From assembly GCA_003116995.1 (NCBI GenBank), contig BDSL01000077.1, positions 310,001-374,000 of the forward strand: 64,000 bases of DNA, read 5' to 3'. Made by a program: the position numbers and the translations under genes. The stretch is from Yamagishiella unicocca. Lineage: Eukaryota; Chlorophyta; Chlorophyceae; Chlamydomonadales; Volvocaceae. Positions 10,015 through 22,391 of this stretch are shown here, piece by piece. Position 1 is the first letter of the stretch. The number at the start of each line of letters is the position of its first letter. The notes under the pieces were generated by a model. That model was not told the DNA's origin. It searched no databases and saw only the letters and a list, made by a program, of their open reading frames with translations.

Positions 10015-13000
10015 CTACCAAGTGTCTTCTGGGTCGAACGCCGGGATCGGCACCCGCTCCGGGAAGTTTAGCGACATGTGGTACCGGCTGGACACGGACC
10101 CGAACAGCGCACTAGCCGCGCCCACGTGTTGCACCAGGGAGGGGCGCACCGCGTACAGATAGCAGGGGGCGTCGCCGCCGCCGCCGCCTCCATTAACATC
10201 AGTCTCGTTGGCATGGACGACCCACGGGTCGCACGCCGGCCCGTGGACCTTGGGCTTCGCCTGAACGGGCGGCAGCAGCGGCAACCCCATGCACCGACGT
10301 CGCTCCATGTGCCGGACCTGCATGTGACGTGGAGGGATGCGGGGAGGGATCGATGGAGAGGCCGGGGAGGGATCGATAGAGAGGCCGGGGAGGGATCGAT
10401 GGAGGGGGGGGGGAAGGGATCGATGGAAGGGGGCGGGGAGGGATCGATGGAGGGGGCGGCGGAGGGATCGATGGAGAGGCCGGCGGAGCGCCTGGGCAAG
10501 TGGACGGACGGACACGCATTCAGCCATGGAGCGTGCTTACTGAAAGGGGTTTGCAAGTTGGCTGTAGGAATCACCACCGGCTGATGGCCGGTTCTGTCCA
10601 ACCCGGCCATACGTGAGGGGCATGTGGTTGAAGCAGACCTTAAGAGTAGCAGGCAAGCCTGCCGACTCCCTGACCAGGTCGTGGCAGGTCGACACCAAGT
10701 GTGCGAGCAATTGCACGCGGGCGCCAGCAGCGAGCAACGAAAGCACATCCACCCGCCGATCGCTGCTGGTCAGCTAGCTGGTACGGAATACGACGACAAC
10801 TACCTACTTCCTAACTAACTAACTAACTGGCTAATCACGTCTGCGCACGCGCGCCCACCCAGGCCCACGCACCCACCAGTTCAATGTCCTGCAAACCGTC
10901 CTGGGCGGCGCAGCCGGACATGATCTCGCGGTAGTGGCGCATCAGGCTAACACGGATGCCGTACGAATACAACAGGCCCTGTGTAGGGTAGGCACCGGGG
11001 TAGTTTATGTACTTGTTACAGTAGTCTGTAGTGAACCTGGGCAGAAAGGCCAAAGGGCAGAACCACCGGGGTTGTTGTTGTACTTGCTACAGTGGGCTCC
11101 AGACCTTAAAAGGTAGAGACATCGGGCGCATCGCCTGACACTGAAAGAGACAAGGAAAGCAAGGAAAACCGACGGTTCCGAAAGGCAAACCGCCCAGAGC
11201 CTCACAACCGAGAGCCCAGAGGAAACAGCAAGCACCAATACACAGGGGGGGAGGTTGCGCGTACACCGGGGTGTACGGGGACGACAGGCAGGGAGAGGGG
11301 GCTGGGGTACTACTGTGCGGGGCCGAAGTCGACAAGCCTGGCTGTGAAGCAGCGCCCAGGAAGGGCCGCATTAAACCCATCCTCGCTTCTAATGGTGGCC
11401 CCTCTTTAGCCTCTCAACCAAGTCCTCCAGCATGCATCTCGAAACGTCTGTTGTAAACGGTTTTTCTTTCGTCCACGGGTCTTCCTTTTACCCTCTCCCG
11501 GCGATGATGCAACCAGAGGAACATGTAACAAGCAGTAAGCCATCAGCGAGCAGGATGGGAGCTGAAGGAAGCGCCTTACGCGGCATTTGGAAGACGAAAA
11601 TATTATGACGTACGTACTGCCGCATGACAGACCTGGGAGCCCCATGACCACAGGCGCGGGATCAGGGTGAGTCGCGTGAAGGCGCCGCCGCCGCCGCCGC
11701 CGCCGTCATGGCCATCACCGCCGCCGCCACCACTGCCACCGGCACCGGTGCTCCCATCGTCACTGGCGGCACCGCCTCCATCTCCGCTGCCACTTCCGTC
11801 TCCGGCGGTGGCATTACCGCTTCTGCCGCCACCTGTGCCGGCATCTTCCCCGTCACCCACATCCGGAGCTGTGGTGTGCGAGGGTCCCTCGGAGCTGAGG
11901 CCGCCGGCGGCGGTGTCGTCCACCCCCTGCTGCGCCACCTGCTGTAACTGGCTGTCCAAGTGGGGTTCCTGCTGCTGCTGCTCCGGCTGTTGCCCCACCG
12001 CCTGCTGCTGCTCCGGCTGTTGCCCCACCGCCTGCTGCTGCTCCGCCTGCTCCGGCCGCTGCTGCTCCGGCTGCTGCTCCACTAGGCGCCTGCGCTTGGG
12101 CGGCTTGTGCACATCTGGTGGTATCGGGGCGCGGCGGTAGATGCGCATCACCTCCGACACGGTCTGAGGCACCATGCCCGGGTCGTACAGGCTGACGGCG
12201 AAGTCTGGGGCGCCGTCGTCGGCGCCGCCGCCGTTGGCTGCGTCGCCCTCCGTTCCGCTGGCGCCAGGGCTGCTGCTGCCACTGCCCAAATCCTTCAGGA
12301 GCAGCAGCCGCGGCGGCGCAAGTAGCGGCGGCACCATCATCACCGGCAGCAGCAGCAGCGGCAGCACGAGCGGGCAGGGAGATGACGGCCCGGCCGCTGA
12401 CGGACTGTACGACAACACGCAGTACATCGCTGGCGTAATAAACTAAACGGCAAAAGACGGTACATAAAATAAAAACAATAATTGGAGTAGAATTTTTAGT
12501 GTGTAGTGGGGTCGCGCATTCACGACATCTGTCCTCGCACGCACCCAGGGACAGCTTTTTAGCCACGGTTGGTCGCCCAAACAACCGTGCGCGTCGTCGA
12601 ACCCCCGCATCCCCTAAAGGGCCTTATGTCCGTACATGCAGGTGTGGACGAGCTACCGGCATGCACTCTTGACCAATGTCTTCCCTCGCGCCCCGCCCGT
12701 CATGCACGCAGTCGCCCGACTAGCGTAGACAGGCCGGCCGCTTATTGACCCGGTCGTCGCCCACCTACCTTCGTTCGGCAGGTGTTCCCTTTTGTCTTAT
12801 CTTCCAAATAACACCCACCCACTCACTGACCCACCGACCCATCCACCCACCTGGTGTGTCCCAAACGTTTCCTGATCGGTTTTACTGTTCAGTGCCGACC
12901 CACGGGTTTCCTCTCATACCCTCCCCCCCCCACCTGCATCATCCGCAGCAGGCAAGCCATGCGGTCGCTGAACCGCGGCGCCAGCAGCACATCGCCCTGC

Positions 13001-15559
13001 GCCACACAGCAGCGGGCACGTACGGCGGCACACAACCAGCGGCACATAAACAGCGGCCTTCACATTTAGCTACGCAGGGCATCGGAGGCAGGTAGGACAT
13101 CGCGACGCATCGCCGTCCCAAACCGTAAAACCGTAAAACCCGAACACCCTACATAAAACGCGGCTCATCATCCGCCCGCTCTGCACCGCGGAATGCTCCG
13201 CCAAGCTGGTCGTGCGTCCCCTAAGTGAATTCAATTCACCGTTTTCTTCCCCTGCCCTGCCGCCGACCGCCCAGGCTCACCTCCAGGACCAGTAGGGGGA
13301 GACGACGGAGCCGCGGCTCACCCGCCTCGTCCGCCACCTAACCACCACGAGTGAGGTTGCGTCGTGGGAGGGTGGGAGCACGCGCATCAATCCAGGCGCA
13401 TGGGCAGTTGGGCACCGATGCTGCTGCCAGCATACTGTGTATGTACTCTGCTTTGCGTTTCATCTCATGTTCTGTGTCAATAAGCTTTGTGCGGGTGGAT
13501 GGATGGGCATGCGCTGACGTGACAGCATTATTCCGTACTGTACTGCGTACGTACCTGCTCCGGAACCTTCAGCGCCTGGTAGTAGCTGGCCATGACGTCA
13601 CCTTGTCGCACGGACGGTGGCAGGTAGCGCACCCGCAGGTGGGGAAAGGGCGGTGGGGGAGGCGGCGCCGGCAGGTGCGAGTGGTACGGCGCCTGCGAGT
13701 GACCGCCGGGCGGCTGGGGCGGCTGCTCGGGTGCCGGGGGACGATGGCGCCGCTGCTGCTGCTGGGTCAGCTGCTGGGCTCTGGCGTACATCTCCAAGTC
13801 AGTCAGCAGGCTGAACTCACCAGACGCGTCCCCATCACCATCACCGCCGCCGCCGCCATCATCACCACCGCCACCATCACCACCGGCCGCGGCCGCGGCG
13901 GCGCCGGCGTCCGGCATCTCGAGTCGCTGGACGAGCGTCGGCGTCGCCTCGTCGTCGCCTTCGCGCTCGCCGCCGTCGGGAACCCCTGGGTCGCCCTCGC
14001 TGGCGGCCGCTGCTGGTTTGCCACCGGCCCCATCCGCCGACGGCGGCTGTTCCTCGCCTGCACCCTGCTGCTGCTGGCCTCGCCGATTGGGGGCTCGGTG
14101 CGCAGCCCACAGCAGCGTCACCGATGAGGGCCGCGCGTCCGCGGCGGCGATGCTGAGCAGCGTGGTGGCTAAGTAGCGTCCCTGGTGAACCTGTGGTTGT
14201 TGGCAGTTGGCGGTTGGGCGCGTGATTTGGGAGTTGACAGTTGTCGGATGGTGACGCCCACAGAGTTGGGCCCGCCAGCGTGTGTTTCAGGGATTAGATA
14301 GATGGCAGGTGCGGGTGGCCGGTTAGGGTTCGGGCGGATGGGGCAGGGGCAGGGACAGCCTCTCCGTCGGCGAATGGGGCAGGTAGGAGGCAAGGGGGTA
14401 GATGGCGGCGGGTTGAGTCCAGGGAGGGTGCGTATCGCTGTCCCCAGCGACACCATTGGCTGGGCCATGTAGCTTCTTGCGACGTGTCACAAAGGGACCG
14501 CAAGGGGGCGGCCAGCGCGTGTGGAAGCAGGATCGGTTTAAGATTTGTGAGGAATGTTCGCCGTACGTACGAACGCCGTACCCTGGGTGAGGCAAGCACC
14601 ACTAGGTGGTACTCGGGCGGCGGTACGGCGGCAGCGTACGGGCAGTCGCGCGACGGTTGCGGCGCCGGCGGCGGCGGCGGTGCGAGGACTAGCGGCAGGT
14701 CCGTGTTGGAGACGATCCTGATTTGAGGTTGTCGGCGCAGCTCAGGAACCGCGTTGTGGCCCAGCAGCCGCTGCTGCTCCTGCTGCTGCTGCCGAGCCAA
14801 GTTGAAGGCGCTGAGCTGCTCGACTGCCAGCTGAGCCGTCGGGATGACGAAGCGGAGGCTGAGTGAGGTGGGCGCGACGCGGTAGCTGGGGGTGCGTGTC
14901 GGCGGCGTTGGTGGACTGGCAGGTGGGGCAGGTGGCGAGGCCGGTGGCGAGGCCAGGGCTGGTGCTGATGCTGCTGCTGGTGCTGATGCTGTTGCTGCTG
15001 CTGGCGCTGATGCTGATGCTGGTGCTGGTGCCGCCGGTTCCGCCGTTGCAGCGGCGTCCGGAACGGCTGCCAGCGGCGGCGGCCCAAGCGCCCACGGAGC
15101 ATCAGCCGTCACAACAGGTGCCAGCAATGCAGGCGCCGGCGGGTTGACCTCAGCGGGTAGTCTACCGCTACCGCTACCGCTACCGTTGCTGCCGCCGTTA
15201 CCATTACCGCTACCGCTGCTGCTACCGCTGCTGCTACTGCTGCCGCCGCTGCTCGCCCGGCTGGCTTCACTGTCTCCGGCCAAAGCCGCCCTTGCAGCGC
15301 CACCGTCGCGAACTGGATGGTGCACGCCGTTGCCGCCGCCGCCCCGAAAGCGCACGCCTCCTCTTTTAACGTGGTCTCCCACGTGCGACTGCTGCTGCCC
15401 AAGTGATGGAACCCAGCGGCGCCTCGAGGGCTGGGCGCCGCTGGGCTCTAAGCCGACCCAGTAAGCTACGGCGAGGAGCGCAAGGAACAACAGCAGCAAC
15501 GGCAAGGATCTCAGGTGACAGAGCAAGTCGCGCAGCAGCCGCGGCGACGACCGAGACAT
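10015..15559 (-). CDS. Putative Golgi type II membrane glycosyltransferase, GT54/GnT-IV-like
   Basis: Seven minus-strand exons are proposed: 14582-15559, 13555-14181, 12934-12996, 11633 to about 12427, 10859-10978, 10639-10773 and 10015-10317 (stop TAG). The joins I could resolve are phase 0. The start ATG at 15559 gives a short basic N-terminus and a leucine-rich anchor (LPLLLLFLALLAVAYWVGL, about residues 18-36), then a long Ser/Gly/Ala/Pro stem: type II Golgi topology. The join at 14582/14181 reads YHLVVLASPRGRYLATTLLS, and the join at 11633/10978 reads LIPRLWSWGSQGLLYSYGI; both are smooth. Exon 12934-12996 reads GDVLLAPRFSDRMACLLRMM, where GnT-IV enzymes have their acidic-motif segment. 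The C-terminus has RPSLVQHVGAASALFG, like the PSLxQHVG motif of GnT-IV. Low-complexity Gln/Gly tracts fill exon 4, whose 5' border is unresolved. The exon 5 donor could instead be at 10872. The membrane anchor is clear; the GT54 assignment is inference. Confidence 0.6.
10340..10485. repeat. Intronic minisatellite (GGGAGGGATCGATGGA)
   Basis: Seven units of 18-25 bp around GGGATCGATGGA with variable G-rich tails. It lies in the intron between the last two exons of the putative glycosyltransferase. Confidence 0.85.
11091..11149 (+). repeat. Dispersed 59-bp repeat, copy 1
   Basis: Begins AGTGGGCTCCAGACC and ends CGCCTGACACTGAAAGAG. It matches 39241-39299 with only three differences. It lies in an intron of the minus-strand glycosyltransferase, so it is antisense to that gene. 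Confidence 0.9.
11424..11488 (+). repeat. Intron repeat family A copy
   Basis: Consensus: CTCCAGCATGCATCTCG, then AACGTCTGTTCTAAACGGTT, then a variable spacer and CCACGGGTCTTCCT. Other copies lie near 23275, 23727, 24403, 24787 and 59551. Confidence 0.8.
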
Positions 15560-16615
15560 GGACGGTGAAGGCTGAAAGTAGAGGACGCCTGCGTTGGTAC
15601 ACCACAAAATAGACCTTGCACGCTAAGAGACTCTTATGTTGGCAAGACGAGTTCGTGCCCGGAAGCAGCAGCACGCAGCGCTCGATTACGATAGGCGCAG
15701 TGCAAGGGTAGAGCTTGCCACAAGGGTGGGAACTGGCCCGCGCAGGGGAACGACAACTTTGGGATGGATATGTAAAGATTGGCAAATGAAGTGGTGCAGA
15801 ACGAGCTGTTCGCCGCAGGTGCTCAGCGGCGGGTTTACTGCAGTTGCCCGATGAGAGCTGCGCCCAATGAAAGGTCAATCGAGCGCTTATGCTCACCCTC
15901 AATTTGAGGTCAACATCGCTTTGAACATGCGTGGGTCTTATTCACCTCGCCACGGAAGGCAGCGGACGTGCAGAGCAAAAAAGCGCGATCAGGTTGGCGT
16001 CCCAAGGGTCGCGGTACGCGCATGCCTGCTGCGTCCTTGCACAACTGCGCACATCAGAATTGCAGCCAATGAGTAGCATCATGAAGTTCTGATGCCAGCA
16101 GCTTACCCTGTTCTAGTGCCTGCACAGACAATGAACTACAGCTGGTTTCTACGAAACGTTGGTGTCTAATTTAAGGGCGTGCAATAATAAAACATGCACG
16201 GCCGTATGTGTAGCCAAAAGATGGCAGTCTGGATAGCCAAAGTCCAGCGCGGTGGGCTTCCAGGGGCCAAGAAGTTGAAGGCCAGGGACATGACATCGGC
16301 GTGCTTTGCATAAGAATAACATCACATCAGAACATCTTACCGCGAGTCATTGTTGCCATCCGCCGGTGGGCCCAGGGAGTCCAATCGAGGCCCAAAGCTC
16401 GAACCTCAGCACGCAGCATCGCAGCTGTCTGCTCTTGTACGAAGGCCTATAAATCTCGCTTGAAACAATTTGATTGCAATAGTAATGTACACACGTCACA
16501 GTTCAGAAGCATCTTGCTCAGACAGCCAACCACTTTGTCCGCCTGCGAAATCTTTCACTGGTGCGTCTTCCTCTGAGCAAAAGCCAGGGTTCCATCCATT
16601 TGCAAGCAGCGTGTC
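15560..16615. other. Divergent intergenic region / 5' flanks
   Basis: Lies between the start of the minus-strand glycosyltransferase and the start of the plus-strand VID27-like gene, so it should hold both promoters and 5' UTRs. I see no convincing TATA or other core element and no ORF with homology. Confidence 0.45.
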
Positions 16616-19592
16616 ATGGGTCAGAATCAGAGCACTGAAGATGTGCTTGACGCGGTGAACCAAGCGGACAATAATGAAAAGGCAACTCCGCTAAAGGTGC
16701 GTTTGTTTTCTCCGACCTGCAAACCTTTCAGCTAGCCTATCCAAGGGGATGTCCTTCTCAATTCGTCACGCAATGTTCTGCAGGAGGGTGTAAGCAGCAC
16801 CAAGCTTTACAAATACGTTTCTACCAGCAGCGGTGAAGGGAACTGGGAGCTCGCCAGCTCAAACGCACGTCCACGATTTTACGATGGCAATGAGGACTCT
16901 ACCACCAGCGGCAAAAAGGATTACTTTCTGGAGATAGAACAGGGCGACGTCGACGTTCATGTCGACGCAGACCTCAACTACGTGCTGGATGTCAAGCAGC
17001 GACGCGTCACTTTTAACGCAAACAATACTATTTTTGCGCTGAAGTTTCCCAACGACCAGACCTGTCGGGCGTTTGGCGAGGAGCTGAACGATGCTGTCTT
17101 TGCCAACCAATACGGTGTGGAGAATGACGAGGTTTCCCGCGCCAAGTTCATGGAGGACTCTCATGTGTTCTCGAAGAACATGGATAGGACGTTTGAGCCC
17201 ATGGAGGTTGAAGCTGCGAGCGAGGACGCGGGGCCTTCTGATGCATACACACCCGAGAAGATGAAGGAAAGCCACGCCAAGGAAACAGCTCAGGACGAGG
17301 ATGCGATCAATGGCATCATCATGGGTGCAGGTGAGGCGGATAACATCCATCTCTTCGGGGGGTGGGAGTGGCGACGTTCGGCAGGGTAGCGTAGGAACGT
17401 GTATTGGGGGGTGGCAGGGTGGGGTTGCTGGGACCTTCTCCTTCACGCACCCTAGCCTCTCTTCCCCGCCAGCATGCGCCCGCGACTAGCTGTCCGAAGC
17501 CTATGCGCCAGCTACATTTCCCACGTCGAGTTACCAGTCTTTTTTTGCAACACCCCGCCACCCTCTGTTTCCGTTGTCGTGTAACCGGGTCTTTCCGTCC
17601 CCCCACCCCCCCACCCCACACCCTCTTGACACTCAGGCGAGAACAACTACCTGATGCGCGGCCGTCGCTTCGACGTCCTCCGCAACTTGGAGGGGGGTGG
17701 CGTCGAAGACAAGGGCGTTTGCTTCTCGCTCACTCCCATAGCAGGCGGCGCTGGGCCCTGCACGCCCTCGCTCAGCACCCGGAAGACGCGCGGTACGGCC
17801 GCGACCGCTGAAAAGGCTGGCATCGGGGCCGGCTTCACGCCCTCCAAGGTGCTGCTGACGCACGGCGAGCGGCGAATGAACTTGTTGACGCCTGAAAACC
17901 GTAACGTGTTGCACCATGCGGACATTGAGGCGGGCAAGATCGTCAGCACCTTTTCGTTCAAAAAGGACGCTGTGGATATCCCCATTGTGGAGATTGCGTC
18001 CGACTACAAAGCGGCCCAGATGGAGGAGCACTCGCAGTTCCTTGGCCTCGACCAGAACCGCCTCTGCAGGTATGGAAGACTGCTTGGGTCTGCGGTAAAC
18101 TGCTAGCCGGCTTGGTGACAGGACCGGGGCGGCCGTACCTCGAGGATCGGGGCGGCTGGGCGGGGACCCCGATGTGTATGGGAAAGGCCTAAAGAACGGC
18201 CGCAGAATACTAACACTGGGGTATGAGGGGTCCTGAGGGTTATCACGGTCCGGATTTGCGGTGGCCTCGCGGTGGTGTACGTCGCTGAACGCCGGGATGT
18301 TAATCCTCGTTCTTGGGGTTCCTGTGCCTGCCTTCAGCCGTGTTTGTTTTAATAGTGACTCTGGACTCGTGTGATCAGCCGCATCCGCATCTGATAGCAC
18401 CCTGGAACGGCGACGCACAGCTTTCTGCTCCACTACCGGCCCCATCCCTACCCGGACGCGGTTTCTCCATCCCACATCCTGACACGATATGATTGCCGTT
18501 TTGGTTCTTTGCACGCCGCCTGGTTCCTGCAGGTGGGACATCCGCGACCGGCGGGGCGTTGTGCAGGAGGCGGTTGACTACGTGGCTGGCAAGGACTACA
18601 GCCGCGGCACCAACTTCACGTGCATGGCCACCAGCGGCGACGGCTTCGTGGCCGTGGGTGCGCGCGACGGCCGCATCCGCCTCTACAACAGCAGGACACT
18701 CACGCAGGCCAAGACGTCCATCCCCGGCCTGGGCGCGCCCATCACCGCCATCGACGTCACGTACGACGGCAAGTGGGTCCTCGCCACCACGGACTCGTAC
18801 CTCATGCTGGTCAAGACCACCTACACGAACGACAAGGGCCAGCCCGCTAACGCCTTTGAGAGTCGGATGGGCGGCCGTGGCTCGGTGCCGCGGCTGCTGC
18901 GGCTGAAGCCCGAGGATGTGATTCGCTCCAAGGTGCGAAGGCGCTGTTGGGTACACGGCGTTTTGGGGAGCAGCGGTGTTTTGGGTACACGGCGTTTTGA
19001 TGAGCAGCGGTGGAAGAGGGCGTCAAAGCACGACCTGGTTTGTACCTCGTTGCCTCGTGCTACTATCTCGAGTGTTTCGGCACAGCATCGCGGCACAGCA
19101 TCGCGGTAGCTGCGGTCTTCGCACATGCACCATTACGCCACGCACAGTCCGAGCCTCTGCATCTCATTTCCTCGCCTCCATGCCCGCCCGCGGGACATCT
19201 TGGAACCGTGTCTGCCGTCCACCTGTAAACAAGGACGTCCACCAATCTCCAGGGCCTTACTACTGCCCTCAACACTGTTTCCCAATGCTGTCTTGCAGAG
19301 CGCCAAGCTCACCAAGGGCAAGTTCACATGGATCACGGAGGCCGGCCAGTCGGAGCGCTGGGTGGTGGCGGGCTGCGGCCGCTTCTCCGTGGTGTGGAAC
19401 TTCACCAAGATCCGCACCGCCGGCACCGAGTCCATCGGCTACGGCGGCCTGCCCACATGCATGGACTACTTTCTGCGCGCCAAGGAGGAGGAGGTGGTGG
19501 ATGTGCAGTTCGTGCACCAAAAGTACATGCGCGATGTGGACCAGACGGCGCTGGTGGTGGCCACACCGCACAGCTTGTTCAACCTGGCGTAG
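16616..19592 (+). CDS. VID27: VID27-like protein
   Basis: Five exons, 16616-16696, 16784-17330, 17637-18069, 18533-18932 and 19299-19592, all with GT-AG borders and consistent phase, give 584 aa. The N-terminus MGQNQSTEDVLDAVNQ is followed by a PH-like N-terminal VID27 region (KLYKYVSTSSGEGNWEL ... DVHVDADLNYVLDVKQRRVT ... FALKFPNDQTCRAF). The conserved C-terminal WD-like propeller follows (NNYLMRGRRFDVLRN; THGERRMNLLTPENRNVLHH; FLGLDQNRLCRWDIRDRRG; FTCMATSGDGFVAVGARDGR; SERWVVAGCGRFSVVWNFTK). Yeast Vid27 was named for vacuolar import and degradation; plants and algae carry homologues of unclear role, probably cytosolic or peripheral. Gly2 with Ser6 (MGQNQS) fits an N-myristoylation signal. 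Exon 2 ends in an acidic linker (about residues 175-209). All exons seem intact. Confidence 0.93.
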
Positions 19593-19846
19593 GGGAGCAC
19601 CTGGACGGGTTCGAGGAAGACCTGTGGACGGGGGGTTGGGGCGGGCGCTGCTGGGGGCGATGGAGAGACAGAGAGAGATAAGAGTTGCGAAAATAAAACG
19701 AGCACGTGGGTCGGATGCAAGGGAGTTTTGCGGGAGTGCTCGATTCGTTGAACAGTCCTTTCACTACCGCGATTGGTCGATCGAGGGTTGTGTGCGGGGG
19801 GGGCCGGCGCAGTGTGTGGATTGAAGCCAGGTCGCACTAGGCCGCA
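19593..19846. other. 3' flank of the VID27-like gene
   Basis: Probable 3' UTR after the TAG at 19590-19592. No TGTAA polyadenylation word, the usual volvocine signal, was noticed close to the stop. Confidence 0.35.
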
Positions 19847-19974
19847 GTACGCTGGGGATTAAGGCCGCAGTACGCTGGGGATTAAGGCCGCAGTACGCTG
19901 GGGATTAAGGCCGCAGTAGGCTGGGGATTAAGGCCGCAGTAGGCTGGGGACTAAGGCCGCAGTGCGCTGGGGAC
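19847..19974 (+). repeat. 23-bp minisatellite (GGCCGCAGTACGCTGGGGATTAA)
   Basis: About five and a half tandem units. The first copies carry GTACGCTGG, the later ones GTAGGCTGG, and the last GTGCGCTGG, so variants are ordered along the array. Confidence 0.9.
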
Positions 19975-21569
19975 GCTGAGGAACGAGGGTGTGAGATCCA
20001 GAGCACCTGAGGCCTCGCAGGTCGTGGCGATTTGGGGGGGGACTGACGTGATGCTCAGCAAGTTGGACTTGTCTCTTCGCGACAGGGGGAAAGGTGGGGG
20101 CTGTGTACGTAACTGCACGCGCACGATGACCTTTACGGAGATCCGGATTGGGTGACGCGGGCATAGTCGTTTGGCATAGCAGCGGTTTCGCCCATAGGCG
20201 GTGCAGCGGGGACATTTACCCTCGACTGCAAACTTAGTATGCGCATACCCTTCAGAAGCAAGTTGCTTCGTCCCAAACAACGCCACGAGATTGACCGTGG
20301 CTGGGGCAGCGAACATGTGGACGGATGACCCTTCTTGGTGTTGTGGGTGCACGGCCCGAATGGTGCCGTTTGGACAGTTCTGTGGTTCCGCTCCTTTCCG
20401 CTCCGCTTGCGGCGCGTAGGATACACGTTTGAGGGTAACATCATCGTTGTGTGCGACTATGGGACCATGTGCTGGAGTCTGTTGCATACTCGGACGATTT
20501 GACGCTGAGTTCACGACCTTTCAGTGTAATAGCTTCGATAACCGTCCCTTTGCTTTGACGCTCCTCATGGTTTGCCCTCTTGCACACATCTGCCAGCATC
20601 AGCACTCGAAGCAGCAGTTCCGTCCGGCGCCAGGATGGCATCAGAGGATGCATCCGTCGACGTTCAACTAATTATTCAGCCGTTTGTTGTGCACAGTCAC
20701 GAATAAAGTCGGAACAAACCCTGTCTTAAAACATCCGGCGGGCTCCCGCTTGTGCCTGCTACACCCGAACGCTACCTCCGCACGCCCACACCTTCCCACA
20801 GAACATAGTGTTGGTGTGAGGATATGATGATGATGTGTTACACGTGACTGGGGGTGTAGCCCAGGTGGTAACAGACTAAACGAGCCGTGCGGCTCCTCGC
20901 CTCGCCAAACGTAAAACAGGCGTTTGTACACTCAGGTTCCTGAGGACATGGTCCACCCGCTCTACCAGCCGAGTATAATTTGTGCACCACGAACGTCCTC
21001 GCGCTAAAAGCGGGCGGCGCTACGCCACAACAAACGTCTTGCAGAATAGCCCCACCCGCTTCTCCACGCGCAGCACACAACGTTCTACCCGGATCCAGAA
21101 TCCACCACCAGTGTGCTCCAGTAACCGATATGTATCGCCACGCAGCCCCCTCGGCCCCCTACCTACCACTAGCGCCGCCGCCGCGGGCGCCTCGCCTCAA
21201 CAGGTACACCGCCGCTGCAATGATCCGCGCCCCGCCCCCCCTCGTCGGTTTTTATACACCCCCTCTTCGGGGAGATGTTGACGCACTGCAGCGCCGCAGC
21301 CGCCGCCTCCAACTGCGCGAGGAGCCACACGCTGCCCCTCACGCGGCTCCGTTGAGCTTTAACACAACAGTTCGCGCGAGGATTGTCACGTTGCTTTTAT
21401 GCAGCTTCTCGGTCGCTGTGCGTTGCGACTGCGGCTGAGCCAAGCAGAATGGCGCGTCGACGACCGCCGGCGCTCAAGCCTCAAGGTACACCACCACCTC
21501 GACGTGTCCGCCCAGCCCCCCACACCCACTCCGCGGGCCTACGCCATCCACCGCCCAACCCGCCCCACC
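19975..21569. other. Spacer, no recognised gene
   Basis: Neither strand gives recognisable homology. A tRNA-like A-box word (TAGCCCAGGTGGTAACA) occurs near 20856 but no complete tRNA folds there. Frames at 19951-20514 (-) and 20980-21438 (+) are unassigned. Confidence 0.35.
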
Positions 21570-22327
21570 TCACGTCCGCCCCCTGGCCCGCGGGTACGCC
21601 CGCACACCCGACCGGCCATTTGCAGAACCAATCCGCACCGGCTCGCCCCATTCCGGCCGGCAAATGCTCTGGAACGCAGCCTGCTCCTGTCGCCCCTTCC
21701 CCTGGGCCTCCTGTCCCTGCCCCCCCGGCCCGTGCACCTCCTGCCCCTGCCCCTCGTCGCCCCCTGGCTGCTCCCTGGGCACCAGCACCAGCTTCCACAC
21801 CAGCGAATACCGCGGCCCGGGAGCCTCCCTGGAGGGCGCCGAGATCCGGTGCGGCACGTCCTGCTCCAGCAACACCACCCTGCATGTCGGAATGGTCGAT
21901 TTGCGTCGATGTGCGTCGATTTGCGTCGATTTGCGTCGGTTTTTGCGTCGAATTTTGCGTCCGCTTGCGCCAGAGCGCAGCGTGAGCTCAGGGCAAGAGG
22001 GCCGAGCGGGGACCGTCAGCCGGGGCGGGGCCAGGTCTCGGAGCGGAGCCGGGCCCAGCCGCAGGTTGCGCACCCTTCCCCCGCCGTGTACGCCGTGTAC
22101 ACCGGTTTTCTCGCAACCCCTACGCGCGCCCTCCCCAGCTGGGCCGCTGGGCCCCAACACGACACGACAGGACAGGACAGGACGCACGCCACGTGGCTTG
22201 CCGTACAAAACACATTTCATGCCGCCGCCCCAGCAGCCCCCCCACCTGCCGGGTGCGGGCCGCACGAAGAGCCCGAGCTGGGTCTCCGGGTCCAGGAAGA
22301 GAGTTTCGGCTGGGGTGGCCGGACGGG

Positions 22328-22391
<64 letters not shown>

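Noticed and set aside
14892..15464. Alanine/glycine/leucine-rich plus-strand frames of 95-190 codons
   Set aside because: Antisense shadows of the low-complexity stem of the minus-strand glycosyltransferase.
20840..20990. tRNA gene or tRNA-derived SINE near the TAGCCCAGGTGGTAACA word
   Set aside because: A box-like words exist on both strands but no proper B box, anticodon arm or acceptor pairing could be built.
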